The notes below the pieces were generated by a model. The model was not told the DNA's origin. It saw only the letters and a program-made list of their open reading frames with translations, and did not search any database. From positions 38,683 through 102,682 of the forward strand of contig JAFUIO010000021.1 in assembly GCA_017468425.1 (NCBI GenBank): 64,000 bases of DNA, in the 5' to 3' direction. Position numbers and translations under genes: made by a program. The DNA comes from Clostridia bacterium (GTDB lineage: Bacteria > Bacillota > Clostridia > Oscillospirales > Acutalibacteraceae). The first letter of the stretch is position 1, and every line of letters starts with the position of its first letter. Shown one piece after another: positions 37,411-46,063 of this stretch.

Positions 37411-38072
37411 AGTCCCATCAGAGCAAGGGCTTCCCTTGCTGCCTCCTGCTCGGCAGTTTTCTTCGATTTTCCTACTCCTTTGCCGATTACGTTACTGTTG
37501 AGATGAACTTCAACCTCAAACCTTTTATCGTGGTCAGGTCCGCTTTCGCCTACCAACACGTATTCAAGCAATTCTTCAGGATTTTTCTGAATAACTTCCT
37601 GAAGCTTTGTTTTGTAATCCTTGAAAGAGCCTTGATTTTTTGCGTGTTTTTCCACAAAACGCAGAACAAATTTCTTTGCTTCCTCAATACCGCCGTCAAG
37701 GTAAATTGCGGCAATTATTGCTTCAAAAGCATCGGAGTTGATAGATGCTCTTTCTCTGCCGCCTGTGTTTTCTTCACCTTTGCCGAGAAGAAGTTTACTG
37801 CCAAGTTCGATTTCCTTGGAAAACTCGAAAAGTGCTTTTTCGCACACAGTTGCGGCACGAAGACGTGTAAGCTCGCCTTCGGGCAATGTTGAATTTTTAT
37901 AGTAATATTCCGCTGTGATAAATCCCAGCACACTGTCGCCTAAAAATTCAAGACGCTCGTTGCTGTCTTTGGGTGAATGCTTCTCATTTGCATATGACGA
38001 GTGGGACAACGCACGTGTAAGCAAGGATTTATCACTGAAAGAATAACCAATTATTTTTTCAAATTCCTGCAT
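37407..38072 (-). CDS. rnc: Ribonuclease III
   Basis: A 221-residue RNase III that cleaves double-stranded RNA in rRNA and mRNA processing. The signature NERLEFLGDSVLGF carries metal-binding acidic residues, with SDAFEAIIAAIYLDGG supplying the second acidic cluster. The C-terminal dsRNA-binding domain ends GVGKSKKTAEQEAAREAL. The gene overlaps the radical SAM start by 4 bases and follows plsX by 3 bases. Confidence 0.97.
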   Translation of the reverse strand: MQEFEKIIGYSFSDKSLLTRALSHSSYANEKHSPKDSNERLEFLGDSVLGFITAEYYYKNSTLPEGELTRLRAATVCEKALFEFSKEIELGSKLLLGKGEENTGGRERASINSDAFEAIIAAIYLDGGIEEAKKFVLRFVEKHAKNQGSFKDYKTKLQEVIQKNPEELLEYVLVGESGPDHDKRFEVEVHLNSNVIGKGVGKSKKTAEQEAAREALALMGL

Positions 38073-38075
38073 AAC

Positions 38076-39089
38076 TTATTCCTCTGCACCGATAGATGTT
38101 GTAAGTTTTGCAATCTGACCGCATACATCAGCCTTATGGCATTCAATAGCCTGACGGATTGCATTGAAAATTGCTCTTTCGTCAGATGAACCGTGAGCCT
38201 TGATAACAGGCTTTTTAACGCCGAGAAGGGGTGCTCCGCCGAATTCCTTATAGTCCATACTTGCTTTGAGTTCACCTACTCCGCCTTTAACAAGGAGATA
38301 GCCGATTTTAGAAATGAAGTTTCTTGTGAACACACCTTTGACTTTTTTCATCAGAGCACTTGCTACGCCTTCGTACATTTTAAGGATTATGTTACCTGTA
38401 AAACCGTTACAAACAACGCAGTTTGCTTTGCCGAAAGGAATATCACGAGGCTCAATATTACCGATAAAGTTAAGTTCTTTCATTTCTTCAAGTGCTTTGT
38501 ATGTTTCCTGAAGCACTTCGGGACCTTTTGTAGGCTCTGCACCGATGTTTGCAAGGGCAACTGTGGGTTTTTTGAAGCCGATGATATTCTTCATATAAAT
38601 ATCTGACATCTGTGCAAACTGAATAAGGTTTTCCTTATGGCATTCAACATTAGCACCGATATCCATTATCATAAAAGGCTCTGAATAAGAGGGCATAATA
38701 CTTGCAATACCGGGACGTTTGATACCTTTGATTCTTTTTACAATAAATGTTGCACCCATAACAACGGCACCTGTTGAACCTGCACTGACGAATGCGTCGC
38801 CCACACCGTCGGCAAGTGACTGAAAGGCAACTGCCATTGAAGAATCTTTCTTTTCTCTGAGAATACATTTCGGGTCATCGCACATTGAAATTTCGCTTTC
38901 TGCTTCGATAATATCCATACCGTCAAGGTTAACATTGTTTTCTGCAGCACATTTTCTGATAGTTTCACCTTTACCTGCAAGAAGAATTTTCACCTTGAAT
39001 TTATCAGCGGCCTTTCTCGCACCTTTGATTATTTCAAGCGGTGCATTATCTCCGCCCATTGCGTCAACTATAACTTTCATTTTATTCAT
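38076..39089 (-). CDS. plsX: Phosphate acyltransferase PlsX
   Basis: A 337-residue enzyme that makes acyl-phosphate from acyl-ACP for phospholipid synthesis. Visible family blocks: KVIVDAMGGDNAPLEIIKGA, AFVSAGSTGAVVMGA, GIKRPGIASIMPSY, MDIGANVECHKENLIQFAQM, ALANIGAEPTKGPEVLQETYKAL and CNGFTGNIILKMYEG. In many Firmicutes plsX is followed by acpP or fab genes before rnc; here it is followed directly by rnc. The start overlaps the trmFO stop by 8 bases. Confidence 0.97.
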   Translation of the reverse strand: MNKMKVIVDAMGGDNAPLEIIKGARKAADKFKVKILLAGKGETIRKCAAENNVNLDGMDIIEAESEISMCDDPKCILREKKDSSMAVAFQSLADGVGDAFVSAGSTGAVVMGATFIVKRIKGIKRPGIASIMPSYSEPFMIMDIGANVECHKENLIQFAQMSDIYMKNIIGFKKPTVALANIGAEPTKGPEVLQETYKALEEMKELNFIGNIEPRDIPFGKANCVVCNGFTGNIILKMYEGVASALMKKVKGVFTRNFISKIGYLLVKGGVGELKASMDYKEFGGAPLLGVKKPVIKAHGSSDERAIFNAIRQAIECHKADVCGQIAKLTTSIGAEE

Positions 39090-40395
39090 CCTCCCTCGTA
39101 TATTCTTTAAGTCCTCTTTCTGCTAAAAGTTCATATCTTAATTTTTTATCTTTTACTTTTTCATCAAGCGGTGGCAATGCACCGAAATTAGCACCCATAG
39201 GCTGGAAATTTTCAACTTCCTCGTTTGAAATATATCTTGCCAGAGCACCAATCATTGTTCTTTCTGAAGGCACAAATTCGCCTTTACCCTGAATTTTATT
39301 TGCAGCATTTATACCTGCAAGAATTCCTGATGAAGCAGATTCCATATAGCCTTCAACACCGGTTATCTGCCCTGCAAAGAAAAGTCCGCTTCTTTCTCTC
39401 ATCTCATATGTAGATTTAAGAAGTCCGGGCGAATTTATAAAAGTGTTGCGGTGCATAACTCCGTAGCGGAGAAATTCCGCATTCTTAAGAGCAGGAATAA
39501 GAGAGAAAACTCTTTTCTGCTCACCGAATTTAAGGTTTGTCTGGAATCCTACAAGGTTATATGCACTGCCGGGTAAATTTTCTTTTCTCAACTGAAGAAC
39601 TGCCCACGGTCTGTGACCTGTTCTCGGGTCACGTAAGCCTACAGGTTTCAGCGGTCCGAAACGCATTGTATCTGCACCGCGGGATGCCATAATTTCAATA
39701 GGCATACATCCTTCGTATACATTTTTCTTCTTTTCAAATGTATGAAGCTCTGCACGTTCCGCATTTACAAGTTCATTATAGAACAGTTCATATTCCTCTT
39801 TGTTCATAGGGCAGTTGATATAGTCGCTTTCATCACCACGGTCATATCTTGACTGGCAGAAAGCATTTTCCATATCAATGCTGTCACCGCTTACAATAGG
39901 TGCTGCCGCATCGAAGAAACTTAAAAAACCTCCGCATATTTTTTCAATTTCCTTTGCAAGGTTTTCGCTGACCAGAGGACCTGCAGCAATAATAACAATA
40001 TCATTTTCAGGTATTTCAGTTACTTCACCGTAAACAATTTCTATATTTTTATTCTGTTTTATTTTTTCAGTTACAAGAGATGAAAACCTGTCCCTGTCTA
40101 CTGCAAGTGCACCGCCTGCAGGCACTGCACTCATAAGGGCACACTCAACTGTAAGAGAGCCGAGTTTTTTCATTTCTTCTTTAAGCATTCCTGCAGCAGA
40201 GCCTGTACGCAAGGCTTTAAGGGAATTTGAGCACACAAGTTCTGCAAAATTCTCCGACTTATGTGCGGGAGAAAATTTCACAGGTTTCATCTCAACAAGG
40301 CATACTTCAATTCCTCTTTCAGCCAACTGCCACGCAGCCTCAACACCTGCAAGACCTGCACCTATAACTATAGGTTTATTCTTCGGTAGTGTCAT
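39082..40395 (-). CDS. trmFO: TrmFO, folate-dependent tRNA m5U54 methyltransferase
   Basis: A 437-residue flavoprotein that puts the methyl group on U54 of tRNA using methylene-tetrahydrofolate and FADH2. FAD-binding GAGLAGVEAAWQLAERG sits at the N terminus; the family-specific ELVCSNSLKA, CALMSAVPAGGALAVDRDRFS and the GCMPIEIMASRGADTMRFGPLKPVGL blocks follow, and the C-terminal GYMESASSGILAGINAA. The length is normal. It overlaps topA by 20 bases, an unusually deep overlap. Confidence 0.97.
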   Translation of the reverse strand: MTLPKNKPIVIGAGLAGVEAAWQLAERGIEVCLVEMKPVKFSPAHKSENFAELVCSNSLKALRTGSAAGMLKEEMKKLGSLTVECALMSAVPAGGALAVDRDRFSSLVTEKIKQNKNIEIVYGEVTEIPENDIVIIAAGPLVSENLAKEIEKICGGFLSFFDAAAPIVSGDSIDMENAFCQSRYDRGDESDYINCPMNKEEYELFYNELVNAERAELHTFEKKKNVYEGCMPIEIMASRGADTMRFGPLKPVGLRDPRTGHRPWAVLQLRKENLPGSAYNLVGFQTNLKFGEQKRVFSLIPALKNAEFLRYGVMHRNTFINSPGLLKSTYEMRERSGLFFAGQITGVEGYMESASSGILAGINAANKIQGKGEFVPSERTMIGALARYISNEEVENFQPMGANFGALPPLDEKVKDKKLRYELLAERGLKEYTREDE

Positions 40396-42490
40396 TTTTC
40401 TTCTTCCTCGAAGCTTTTATTTCATATGAACAGCCGTCTGCAAGACAACGCTTGATTGAACCTGCTGTTTTAAAAAGTGATTTTCCGCATTCAGGGCATT
40501 TTTCGTCTGTAGGCTTATCCCATGTGACAAAATCACATTTGGGCCAGCTTGAACAGCCGTAGAAAACTCTGCCCTTCTTTGAGCGTCTTTCAACCACTTC
40601 ACTGCCGCATTTCGGGCATGTTGCATTTGTTTTTGTAACAAAGGGTTTTGTTGTTTTGCACTCAGGGTAACCGGGACAAGCAAGGAATTTGCCGAAACGT
40701 CCTGTTTTTACAACCATCATTTTTCCGCATTTTTCACAGGGAATATCTGTTACATCTTCTTCAAGTTTGATTTTAACACCCTGCATATCTGCTTTTGCTT
40801 TTGTAAGAGTTGAATCGAAATCGTTATAGAATGCGTGGAGCATCTGCACGTAATCTTCGTCGCCTCTGTCAATAGCATCAAGGCTGTCTTCCATCTGTGC
40901 TGTGTATTTTACATTTACGATTTTCGGGAAATGTTCTTTGAGAAGTTTTGTTGTTGCTTCGCCCAATTCTGTGGGAGAAAGAACTTTGCTTACGCGTTTT
41001 ACATATTCGCGTTTTACGATTGTTGTTACGATTGTGGCATAAGTACTCGGTCTGCCCACACCGTTTTCTTCAAGAGCTTTGATAAGAGTTGCTTCTGAAT
41101 ATCTTGCAGGAGGCTGAGTAAAGTGCTGATTGCCTGTAAGTTCTTTGAGTTTTACATTGTCGCCTTCTTTAAGTTCGGGCAACTGTGATGCTTTTTTATC
41201 ATCATCTGTTTTTTCTTCGTAGAGTGCAGTAAAGCCGTCAAATTTCACGCTGTAGCCTGATGCAGTGAAAACACAATATTCGTTTTCTTTTCCTGAATCG
41301 GCTTTGATTTCAACCTTCATTGTGTTGAGAATGCTCGATGCCATCATTGAAGAGATAAATCTCTGCCAGATGAGTTTATAGATTTTATACTGGTCTGAAG
41401 AAAGGCTTGATTTTACCTGCTCGGGAGTAAGTGACGGTACTGTGGGACGGATTGCTTCGTGACCATCCTGAGCTGAACTTCTTGATTTGAAGTATCTGGG
41501 TTTTTCGGGAAGATACTTCTGTCCGTAGGTTGACAGGATATAGTCATTTGCCTGACTTCTTGCTTCTTCTGAAATTCTCAATGAGTCAGTTCTCATATAA
41601 GTGATAAGACCCATTGAACCCTGACCCTGAATTTCAACACCTTCATAAAGCTCCTGCGCAATTCTCATTGTTCTCTGTGCCTGGAAGCCGAGTCTTCTTG
41701 ATGCCTCCTGCTGGAGAGTGGAAGTTATGAAGGGCGGTACGGGATTCTTCTTCTTTGTACCTTTTTTTACTGACAAAACAGTATATTTTGCACCGTCAAG
41801 TCTTTCAAGATATTTATCTGCCTGTTCTTTTGAATTGATTTCAACTTTGCCTGTTTCATCACCGTAGAAAGATGCGGGGAACACTTTTCTTGAAGAAGAT
41901 GTGAACTTCGCATCAAGTGACCAATATTCTTCGGGAACGAATTTTCTGATTTCTTCTTCCCTGTCAACAATAAGCCTTACTGCCACACTCTGCACACGTC
42001 CTGCAGAAAGACCTCTGCGGATTTTCTGTGAAACAAAGGGGCTTAATTTATAACCTACAAGTCTGTCAAGAATTCTTCTTGCCTGCTGTGCATTAACAAA
42101 ATCCATATCAACCTTACGGGGATTCTTCATACCTGCCTGAACGCCTGATTTTGTAATTTCATTGAAAGTTACGCGGTTTTCGTCTTCTAAATCAAGACCG
42201 AGTACAGTTGCAAGATGCCACGAAATTGCTTCTCCTTCGCGGTCAGGGTCGGCTGCGAGAATAACTGCTTCGCTTTTTGCAGCTTCCGCTTTCAGGTCTT
42301 TTACTAATTTCTCTTTACCCTTGATAATTGCATATTTGGGGGCAAAATCGTTTTTAACATCAACGCAGAGTCTTGCTGCCGGCAAGTCTCTTACGTGACC
42401 CATTGAAGCCATTACTTCATAACCGCTGCCCAGATATTTTTTAATATTTTTCGCCTTTGCAGGTGACTCAACAATTACAAGCTTGGACAT
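40376..42490 (-). CDS. topA: DNA topoisomerase I
   Basis: A 704-residue type IA topoisomerase that relaxes negative supercoils. The Toprim domain opens LVIVESPAKAKNIKKYLG and contains ILAADPDREGEAISWHLA; the catalytic tyrosine lies in SMGLITYMRTDSLRISEEA. The C terminus carries three Cys-rich zinc ribbons (CEKCGKMMVVKTGRFGKFLACPGYPEC, CPKCGSEVVERR, CPECGKSLF). TopA genes of Clostridia commonly sit next to dprA, as here. Confidence 0.98.
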   Translation of the reverse strand: MSKLVIVESPAKAKNIKKYLGSGYEVMASMGHVRDLPAARLCVDVKNDFAPKYAIIKGKEKLVKDLKAEAAKSEAVILAADPDREGEAISWHLATVLGLDLEDENRVTFNEITKSGVQAGMKNPRKVDMDFVNAQQARRILDRLVGYKLSPFVSQKIRRGLSAGRVQSVAVRLIVDREEEIRKFVPEEYWSLDAKFTSSSRKVFPASFYGDETGKVEINSKEQADKYLERLDGAKYTVLSVKKGTKKKNPVPPFITSTLQQEASRRLGFQAQRTMRIAQELYEGVEIQGQGSMGLITYMRTDSLRISEEARSQANDYILSTYGQKYLPEKPRYFKSRSSAQDGHEAIRPTVPSLTPEQVKSSLSSDQYKIYKLIWQRFISSMMASSILNTMKVEIKADSGKENEYCVFTASGYSVKFDGFTALYEEKTDDDKKASQLPELKEGDNVKLKELTGNQHFTQPPARYSEATLIKALEENGVGRPSTYATIVTTIVKREYVKRVSKVLSPTELGEATTKLLKEHFPKIVNVKYTAQMEDSLDAIDRGDEDYVQMLHAFYNDFDSTLTKAKADMQGVKIKLEEDVTDIPCEKCGKMMVVKTGRFGKFLACPGYPECKTTKPFVTKTNATCPKCGSEVVERRSKKGRVFYGCSSWPKCDFVTWDKPTDEKCPECGKSLFKTAGSIKRCLADGCSYEIKASRKKKNDTTEE

Positions 42491-42500
42491 ATTCTTCTCC

Positions 42501-43727
42501 TTATTTTCTTCTGTATTTTTTGCCGCTGTCGGAAACTACTAGTCCTTTCATTTCCAGCTGTGTAAGGCTTACCATTATTTTGCCTACATTCAGCGACGGG
42601 ACATTTCTTGTTATATCATCAATGTGCATCGGTTCATCTTTCAGAACATCATACACAGTTTTTGCATTTCCGGTAAGATTAACATCTTTTTTTATTTCTT
42701 GCTTTTCAGTTATCTGTTGTACTTCTTTTTCTTTCGCGGCTGATTTTGAAGGAGTTCTTTTTTTTGCACTGTAAGTAACTGATGTAAAATCAATTTTCTC
42801 CTTAAACTCGTGCACATCAGAAGTATCTGCGTTACTGTAATCAATAAGATACGGATAATCAAATTCGAATTTTGATAAAATATCAAAGCAGGAATATACG
42901 GCAACCGCACGGTTATTCCTGATAAGTTCAATTGCACCTGAAGTGTTGGCATCTGAAACATCAACGGGAAGTGCAAAAACTTCTCTGCCCTGCTCCGATG
43001 CAAGACGAGCCGTTATAAGCGACCCGCTTCTTACGGGACATTCAGTTACCACAACACCGTAACTGAGACCTGATATTATTCTGTTACGCACAGGAAAATA
43101 TTTCCCGTTAGGAGGTGTCTGAGGCGGATACTCTGTTATTATAAGACCTTTTTTTAAAATATCTTCTTTTAAAACTTCCGCAGAATCGTGATACTTTGCC
43201 ATAAAACCGCAGCCAAGGACTGCAACGGTTTCTTTATCGTTATGCATTGCACCCATATGTGCTGCACCATCAATACCTGAAGCACCACCGCTTACAATTA
43301 CTGCACCGCTTACGGCAAGTGAATTTGCCAGACTGAAACTGACCTGCATACCCTTTTCTGTTGCTCTTCTTGTGCCCACAATGGCTATAGTCATTCTGTC
43401 TTTGAGAATTTCAGGGTTACCGTAATAATAAAGCACCAGGGGGAAATCTCTTATTTCAAGAAGCTTACGCGGATATCTTTCATCATCAGGTGTAAGAATT
43501 CTGCACCTGCACTTACGGCAATCTTCAATAAGTTCATTTACCACTTCAAGGGGAGTGTTTTTGAGTTTTTCAAGTTGATTTTTCGTAAATACACCTGAAC
43601 GGACTCTGTCTTCAGGGGATGCGAAAAATATTTCTTTAGCCGTTTTATAATATGCTACAATTTCGTCAGTTTTAATCCCTGTACCAAGTGCTTTCTGCAG
43701 CCACAGCCAGTATGCTTTATCATTCAT
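42501..43727 (-). CDS. dprA: DNA processing protein DprA (Smf)
   Basis: A 408-residue DprA, the recombination mediator that loads RecA on incoming single-stranded DNA in transformation. The Rossmann-like core contains VGTRRATEKG, SGGASGIDGAAHMGAM, AVLGCGF, FPVRNRIISGLSYGVVVTECPVRSGSLITA and EQGREVFALPVD. The C-terminal winged helix (about 345-405) ends the protein; between it and the core lies a Lys-rich linker. The ATG at 43727 follows GGGAGG by 7 bases and overlaps the upstream methyltransferase stop as ATGA; a longer reading frame is rejected on these grounds. Confidence 0.96.
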   Translation of the reverse strand: MNDKAYWLWLQKALGTGIKTDEIVAYYKTAKEIFFASPEDRVRSGVFTKNQLEKLKNTPLEVVNELIEDCRKCRCRILTPDDERYPRKLLEIRDFPLVLYYYGNPEILKDRMTIAIVGTRRATEKGMQVSFSLANSLAVSGAVIVSGGASGIDGAAHMGAMHNDKETVAVLGCGFMAKYHDSAEVLKEDILKKGLIITEYPPQTPPNGKYFPVRNRIISGLSYGVVVTECPVRSGSLITARLASEQGREVFALPVDVSDANTSGAIELIRNNRAVAVYSCFDILSKFEFDYPYLIDYSNADTSDVHEFKEKIDFTSVTYSAKKRTPSKSAAKEKEVQQITEKQEIKKDVNLTGNAKTVYDVLKDEPMHIDDITRNVPSLNVGKIMVSLTQLEMKGLVVSDSGKKYRRK

Positions 43728-44509
43728 CGGAGAACCTCCCACATAGCAATACAAGCCGCCATTGAAGCGTTAAGAGATTCTGCCCTGCCAAGCATAGGAA
43801 TAGTAACACGCAAATCGCATTTTTCTGCAGTGAGAGGATTTATACCGTTTCCTTCATTGCCGATTATAAGAAAAACACCGCCTGAAAGGTCTGCTTTATT
43901 AATTTTATCCGCTGAAGAATCAACAACTGTTGCTACTGTTTTTATATTCTTCTTTTTCGCAAAAGAGAACATCTCATCAATATCATTGATTCTTACAAAG
44001 GGTAAACGAAAAAGTGAACCCATTGCGGCACGCTGTGCTTTGGGATTGAAAACATCACAGCAAGAAACAAGCACTGCACCGTTTATGCCGAGAGCCTCTG
44101 CAGTTCTTGCAACGGCACCCAGGTTTGACGGGTCCTGAAGATTTTCAAGCACGATGTATTTTCCGTCAGGCGAAAAAACAGAAAAATCTGTTTCGTTCTT
44201 AGTATTCTCGCACCTTAAGAAAACACCCTGACTTGTTTGTGTGTCTGATATTTTCTTCGCAACTTCTTCTGAAATTTCGTAAGAAGCATCTGCTTTAGTT
44301 ACAATAAAATCAACGTCTTCTGTGTTTTTTGCATACGCATCAGCAGTGAAAAACGCTTCTCTGATTACAACTCCGCTTAATGCGGCATCGCGGCAAAGGC
44401 GTACTCCTTCAAGCACAAATTCGCCTGATTTTTTTCTTTCTTTCGCAGAAGAAACCAGCTTGGAAACATATTTGATTTTTGTATTCTGTACAGAAATTAT
44501 CTTTTCCAA
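43724..44509 (-). CDS. TrmH-family (SpoU) RNA 2'-O-methyltransferase
   Basis: A 261-residue SPOUT methyltransferase that uses SAM to methylate ribose in RNA. An N-terminal substrate-binding domain (residues 1-100) contains GEFVLEGVRLCRDAA; the SPOUT knot domain contains LENLQDPSNLGAVARTAEALG, MGSLFRLPF, LIIGNEGNGI and the motif 3 end ISIPM-like TIPMLGRAESLNASMAACIAMWEVLR. The exact rRNA or tRNA target is not predictable. It is the first gene of the trmH-dprA-topA-trmFO-plsX-rnc-smc operon. Confidence 0.93.
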   Translation of the reverse strand: MEKIISVQNTKIKYVSKLVSSAKERKKSGEFVLEGVRLCRDAALSGVVIREAFFTADAYAKNTEDVDFIVTKADASYEISEEVAKKISDTQTSQGVFLRCENTKNETDFSVFSPDGKYIVLENLQDPSNLGAVARTAEALGINGAVLVSCCDVFNPKAQRAAMGSLFRLPFVRINDIDEMFSFAKKKNIKTVATVVDSSADKINKADLSGGVFLIIGNEGNGINPLTAEKCDLRVTIPMLGRAESLNASMAACIAMWEVLR

Positions 44510-44581
44510 AGCCTGTTTCCTCCTTCAAAAATCAGTTGCACAAAAAGGCATACTTTTTCACTATATAATAGTATACAGTAC

Positions 44582-44610
44582 ATTATACCAAAGTTTTATT
44601 CAATAAACAA
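44582..44610 (-). promoter_or_regulatory. SigA-type promoter of the trmH-dprA-topA-smc operon
   Basis: Minus strand: -35 TTGTTT (44605-44610), 17-base spacer, -10 TATAAT (44582-44587), just downstream of the rplT terminator. Confidence 0.65.
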
Positions 44611-44629
44611 TAGAAAAAGTAAAAAAAAT

Positions 44630-44655
44630 TACGCTCACAGATAACTGTGAGCGTA
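44630..44655 (-). terminator. Terminator of the infC-rpmI-rplT operon
   Basis: Eleven-base perfect stem (TACGCTCACAG at 44630-44640 and its complement at 44645-44655), ATAA/TTAT loop, then a run of eight T on the minus strand. Confidence 0.94.
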
Positions 44656-44663
44656 AATGTAAC

Positions 44664-45020
44664 TTATTTAAGTGCAGCTTTTGCTTTTTCTGTAAGAGCT
44701 GTGAATGCTGCGGGGTCTGCGATTGCGATTTCTGAAAGCATTTTTCTGTTAAGGTTGATGTCTGCTTTCTTGAGACCGTTCATGAATGATGAGTAGTTCA
44801 TACCATTCATTTTGCAAGCTGCAGAAATTCTTGTAATCCAGAGACGACGGAAATCACGTTTCTTCTGCTTACGACCGATGTAAGCATACTGACCTGATTT
44901 CATAACTGCCTGTTTAGCTGTTTTAAAAAGCTTGCTCTTTGAGCCATAGTAGCCTTTAGCTGCTTTAAGAACTTTATTTCTTCTTTTGCGCGTCATTGTA
45001 GCGCCTTTAATACGTGCCAT
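44664..45020 (-). CDS. rplT: 50S ribosomal protein L20
   Basis: A 118-residue L20, an early-assembly 23S rRNA-binding protein. The sequence has the Lys/Arg-rich N terminus ([20 protein letters not shown]), [17 protein letters not shown] and the [22 protein letters not shown] globular part. Third in the infC-rpmI-rplT operon; in Bacillus L20 represses this operon through the leader RNA. Confidence 0.98.
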   Translation of the reverse strand: MARIKGATMTRKRRNKVLKAAKGYYGSKSKLFKTAKQAVMKSGQYAYIGRKQKKRDFRRLWITRISAACKMNGMNYSSFMNGLKKADINLNRKMLSEIAIADPAAFTALTEKAKAALK

Positions 45021-45053
45021 TGTCTATAACCTCCTATTATTAGTTCCTCAATA

Positions 45054-45251
45054 TTATTTGTAAGGGATAAGTTTCTTGATCTGCTTAACGTTTGTTACGT
45101 CAGCAACAGCTGTTTTACGAAGATTTCTCTTACGTTTTGTTGTTTTCTTATTGAGGATGTGTGACTTATAGGCATGACCACGTATGGGTTTGCCGTTCTT
45201 TGACATTTTGAATCTTTTCTTTGCACCGCTGTGCGTCTTGATTTTAGGCAT
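45054..45251 (-). CDS. rpmI: 50S ribosomal protein L35
   Basis: A 65-residue L35, with the typical opening [20 protein letters not shown] and the [10 protein letters not shown] and [12 protein letters not shown] segments. It binds 23S rRNA in the large subunit. AGGAGG precedes the ATG. Middle gene of infC-rpmI-rplT. Confidence 0.98.
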   Translation of the reverse strand: MPKIKTHSGAKKRFKMSKNGKPIRGHAYKSHILNKKTTKRKRNLRKTAVADVTNVKQIKKLIPYK

Positions 45252-45271
45252 TTTTATTTCCTCCTTAATAA

Positions 45272-45790
45272 TTACTTACCTGATTTGGGGGCAAGGAACA
45301 TAAGCATTGAACGTCCCTCAACCTTTGCCGGCTTTTCAACGTTTGCATTTTCGCTGAGAGCTTCAGCAAACTTCTGCATGGGAACAAGACCTAATTCAGT
45401 GTGAGCCATTTCACGGCCTCTGAAACGGATTGAAACCTTGACCTTGTTACCCTGAGCAAGGAATTTTTTTGCATGGTTAACTTTAGTTTCAAAGTCGTGC
45501 GTGTCAATGTTAAGAGAGAGGCGAATTTCCTTGATTTCTATAACACGCTGGTTTTTCTTTGCCTCTTTTTCACGTTTTGCCTGTTCAAAACGATATTTTC
45601 CGTAGTTGATAATTTTGCAAACAGGCGGTTGTGCCTGGGGAGCAATCTTGACTAAGTCAAGTTCTCTTTCTTCGGCAATTTTCAAAGCCTCTGCAGGTGA
45701 CATAATGCCGAGCTGTTCACCGTCGTCAGTAATTACTCTGACTTCTTTATCACGGATTTCCTCATTGATTTGCAGTTCTTTTGTACTAAT
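45272..45790 (-). CDS. infC: Translation initiation factor IF-3 with ATT start
   Basis: A 172-residue IF3 that controls start codon choice and subunit separation. The N-terminal domain opens [20 protein letters not shown] and the C-terminal domain has [40 protein letters not shown] place the start at ATT (45788-45790): GGAGGTG lies 7 bases upstream, and the ATG frame further upstream runs through a hairpin and promoter sequence, so would be translated from a leader. An ATT start in infC is the classic device by which IF3 represses its own translation, since IF3 rejects non-canonical starts. Confidence 0.95.
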   Translation of the reverse strand: MSTKELQINEEIRDKEVRVITDDGEQLGIMSPAEALKIAEERELDLVKIAPQAQPPVCKIINYGKYRFEQAKREKEAKKNQRVIEIKEIRLSLNIDTHDFETKVNHAKKFLAQGNKVKVSIRFRGREMAHTELGLVPMQKFAEALSENANVEKPAKVEGRSMLMFLAPKSGK

Positions 45791-45804
45791 GTTAAAGCAC
45801 CTCC

Positions 45805-45836
45805 AAAAAAAAATCGCGGCACGAAAATTCGCCCGC
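45805..45836 (-). terminator. Attenuator-like hairpin in the infC leader
   Basis: On the minus strand a GC-rich hairpin with one bulge (45816-45836) is followed by nine U, and the U run directly abuts the GGAGGTG of infC. A terminator placed before the first gene of a ribosomal operon implies premature termination control, like the L20-controlled leader of Bacillus infC. Confidence 0.75.
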
Positions 45837-45938
45837 AACACGTAAAACGGCATAATTCTACCGTTTAAATAACGTATTGACCTTCGTACGGAATTCAAGT
45901 TCCCGCAGGTGAGAGCGATTTCGCTTCTACTTCAATGT
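45837..45938 (-). promoter_or_regulatory. infC leader RNA, candidate L20 leader
   Basis: About 150 bases of leader run from the predicted start to infC. Two hairpins are visible: GCGA/TCGC near 45915-45925, and AAACGG/CCGTTT near 45846-45866. They may form the antiterminator or the L20-binding fold. Family identity is inferred from position, not from a match. Confidence 0.4.
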
Positions 45939-45944
45939 GCAAGT

Positions 45945-45973
45945 ATGATACCACATCGTTTAACTTTTGTCAA
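45945..45973 (-). promoter_or_regulatory. SigA promoter of infC-rpmI-rplT
   Basis: Minus strand: consensus -35 TTGACA (45968-45973), 17-base spacer, -10 TATCAT (45945-45950). Confidence 0.85.
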
Positions 45974-46063
45974 TAGTTTTTCATAAAAATCTCAAAAAAC
46001 TCTTGCACACAAAAAAACGGTGTGATAATATTGTTGTATCAATTATACGAGGGGTGTAAAAAT

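Noticed and set aside
37254..37892. 212-codon open frame on the + strand opposite rnc and the radical SAM gene
   Set aside because: Cys/Phe/Ser-biased shadow of two well-supported genes; composition unlike real proteins of the window.
45791..45898. N-terminal extension of IF3 from an upstream ATG
   Set aside because: The extension reads through a terminator hairpin and has no family similarity; the ATT with GGAGGTG explains the start.
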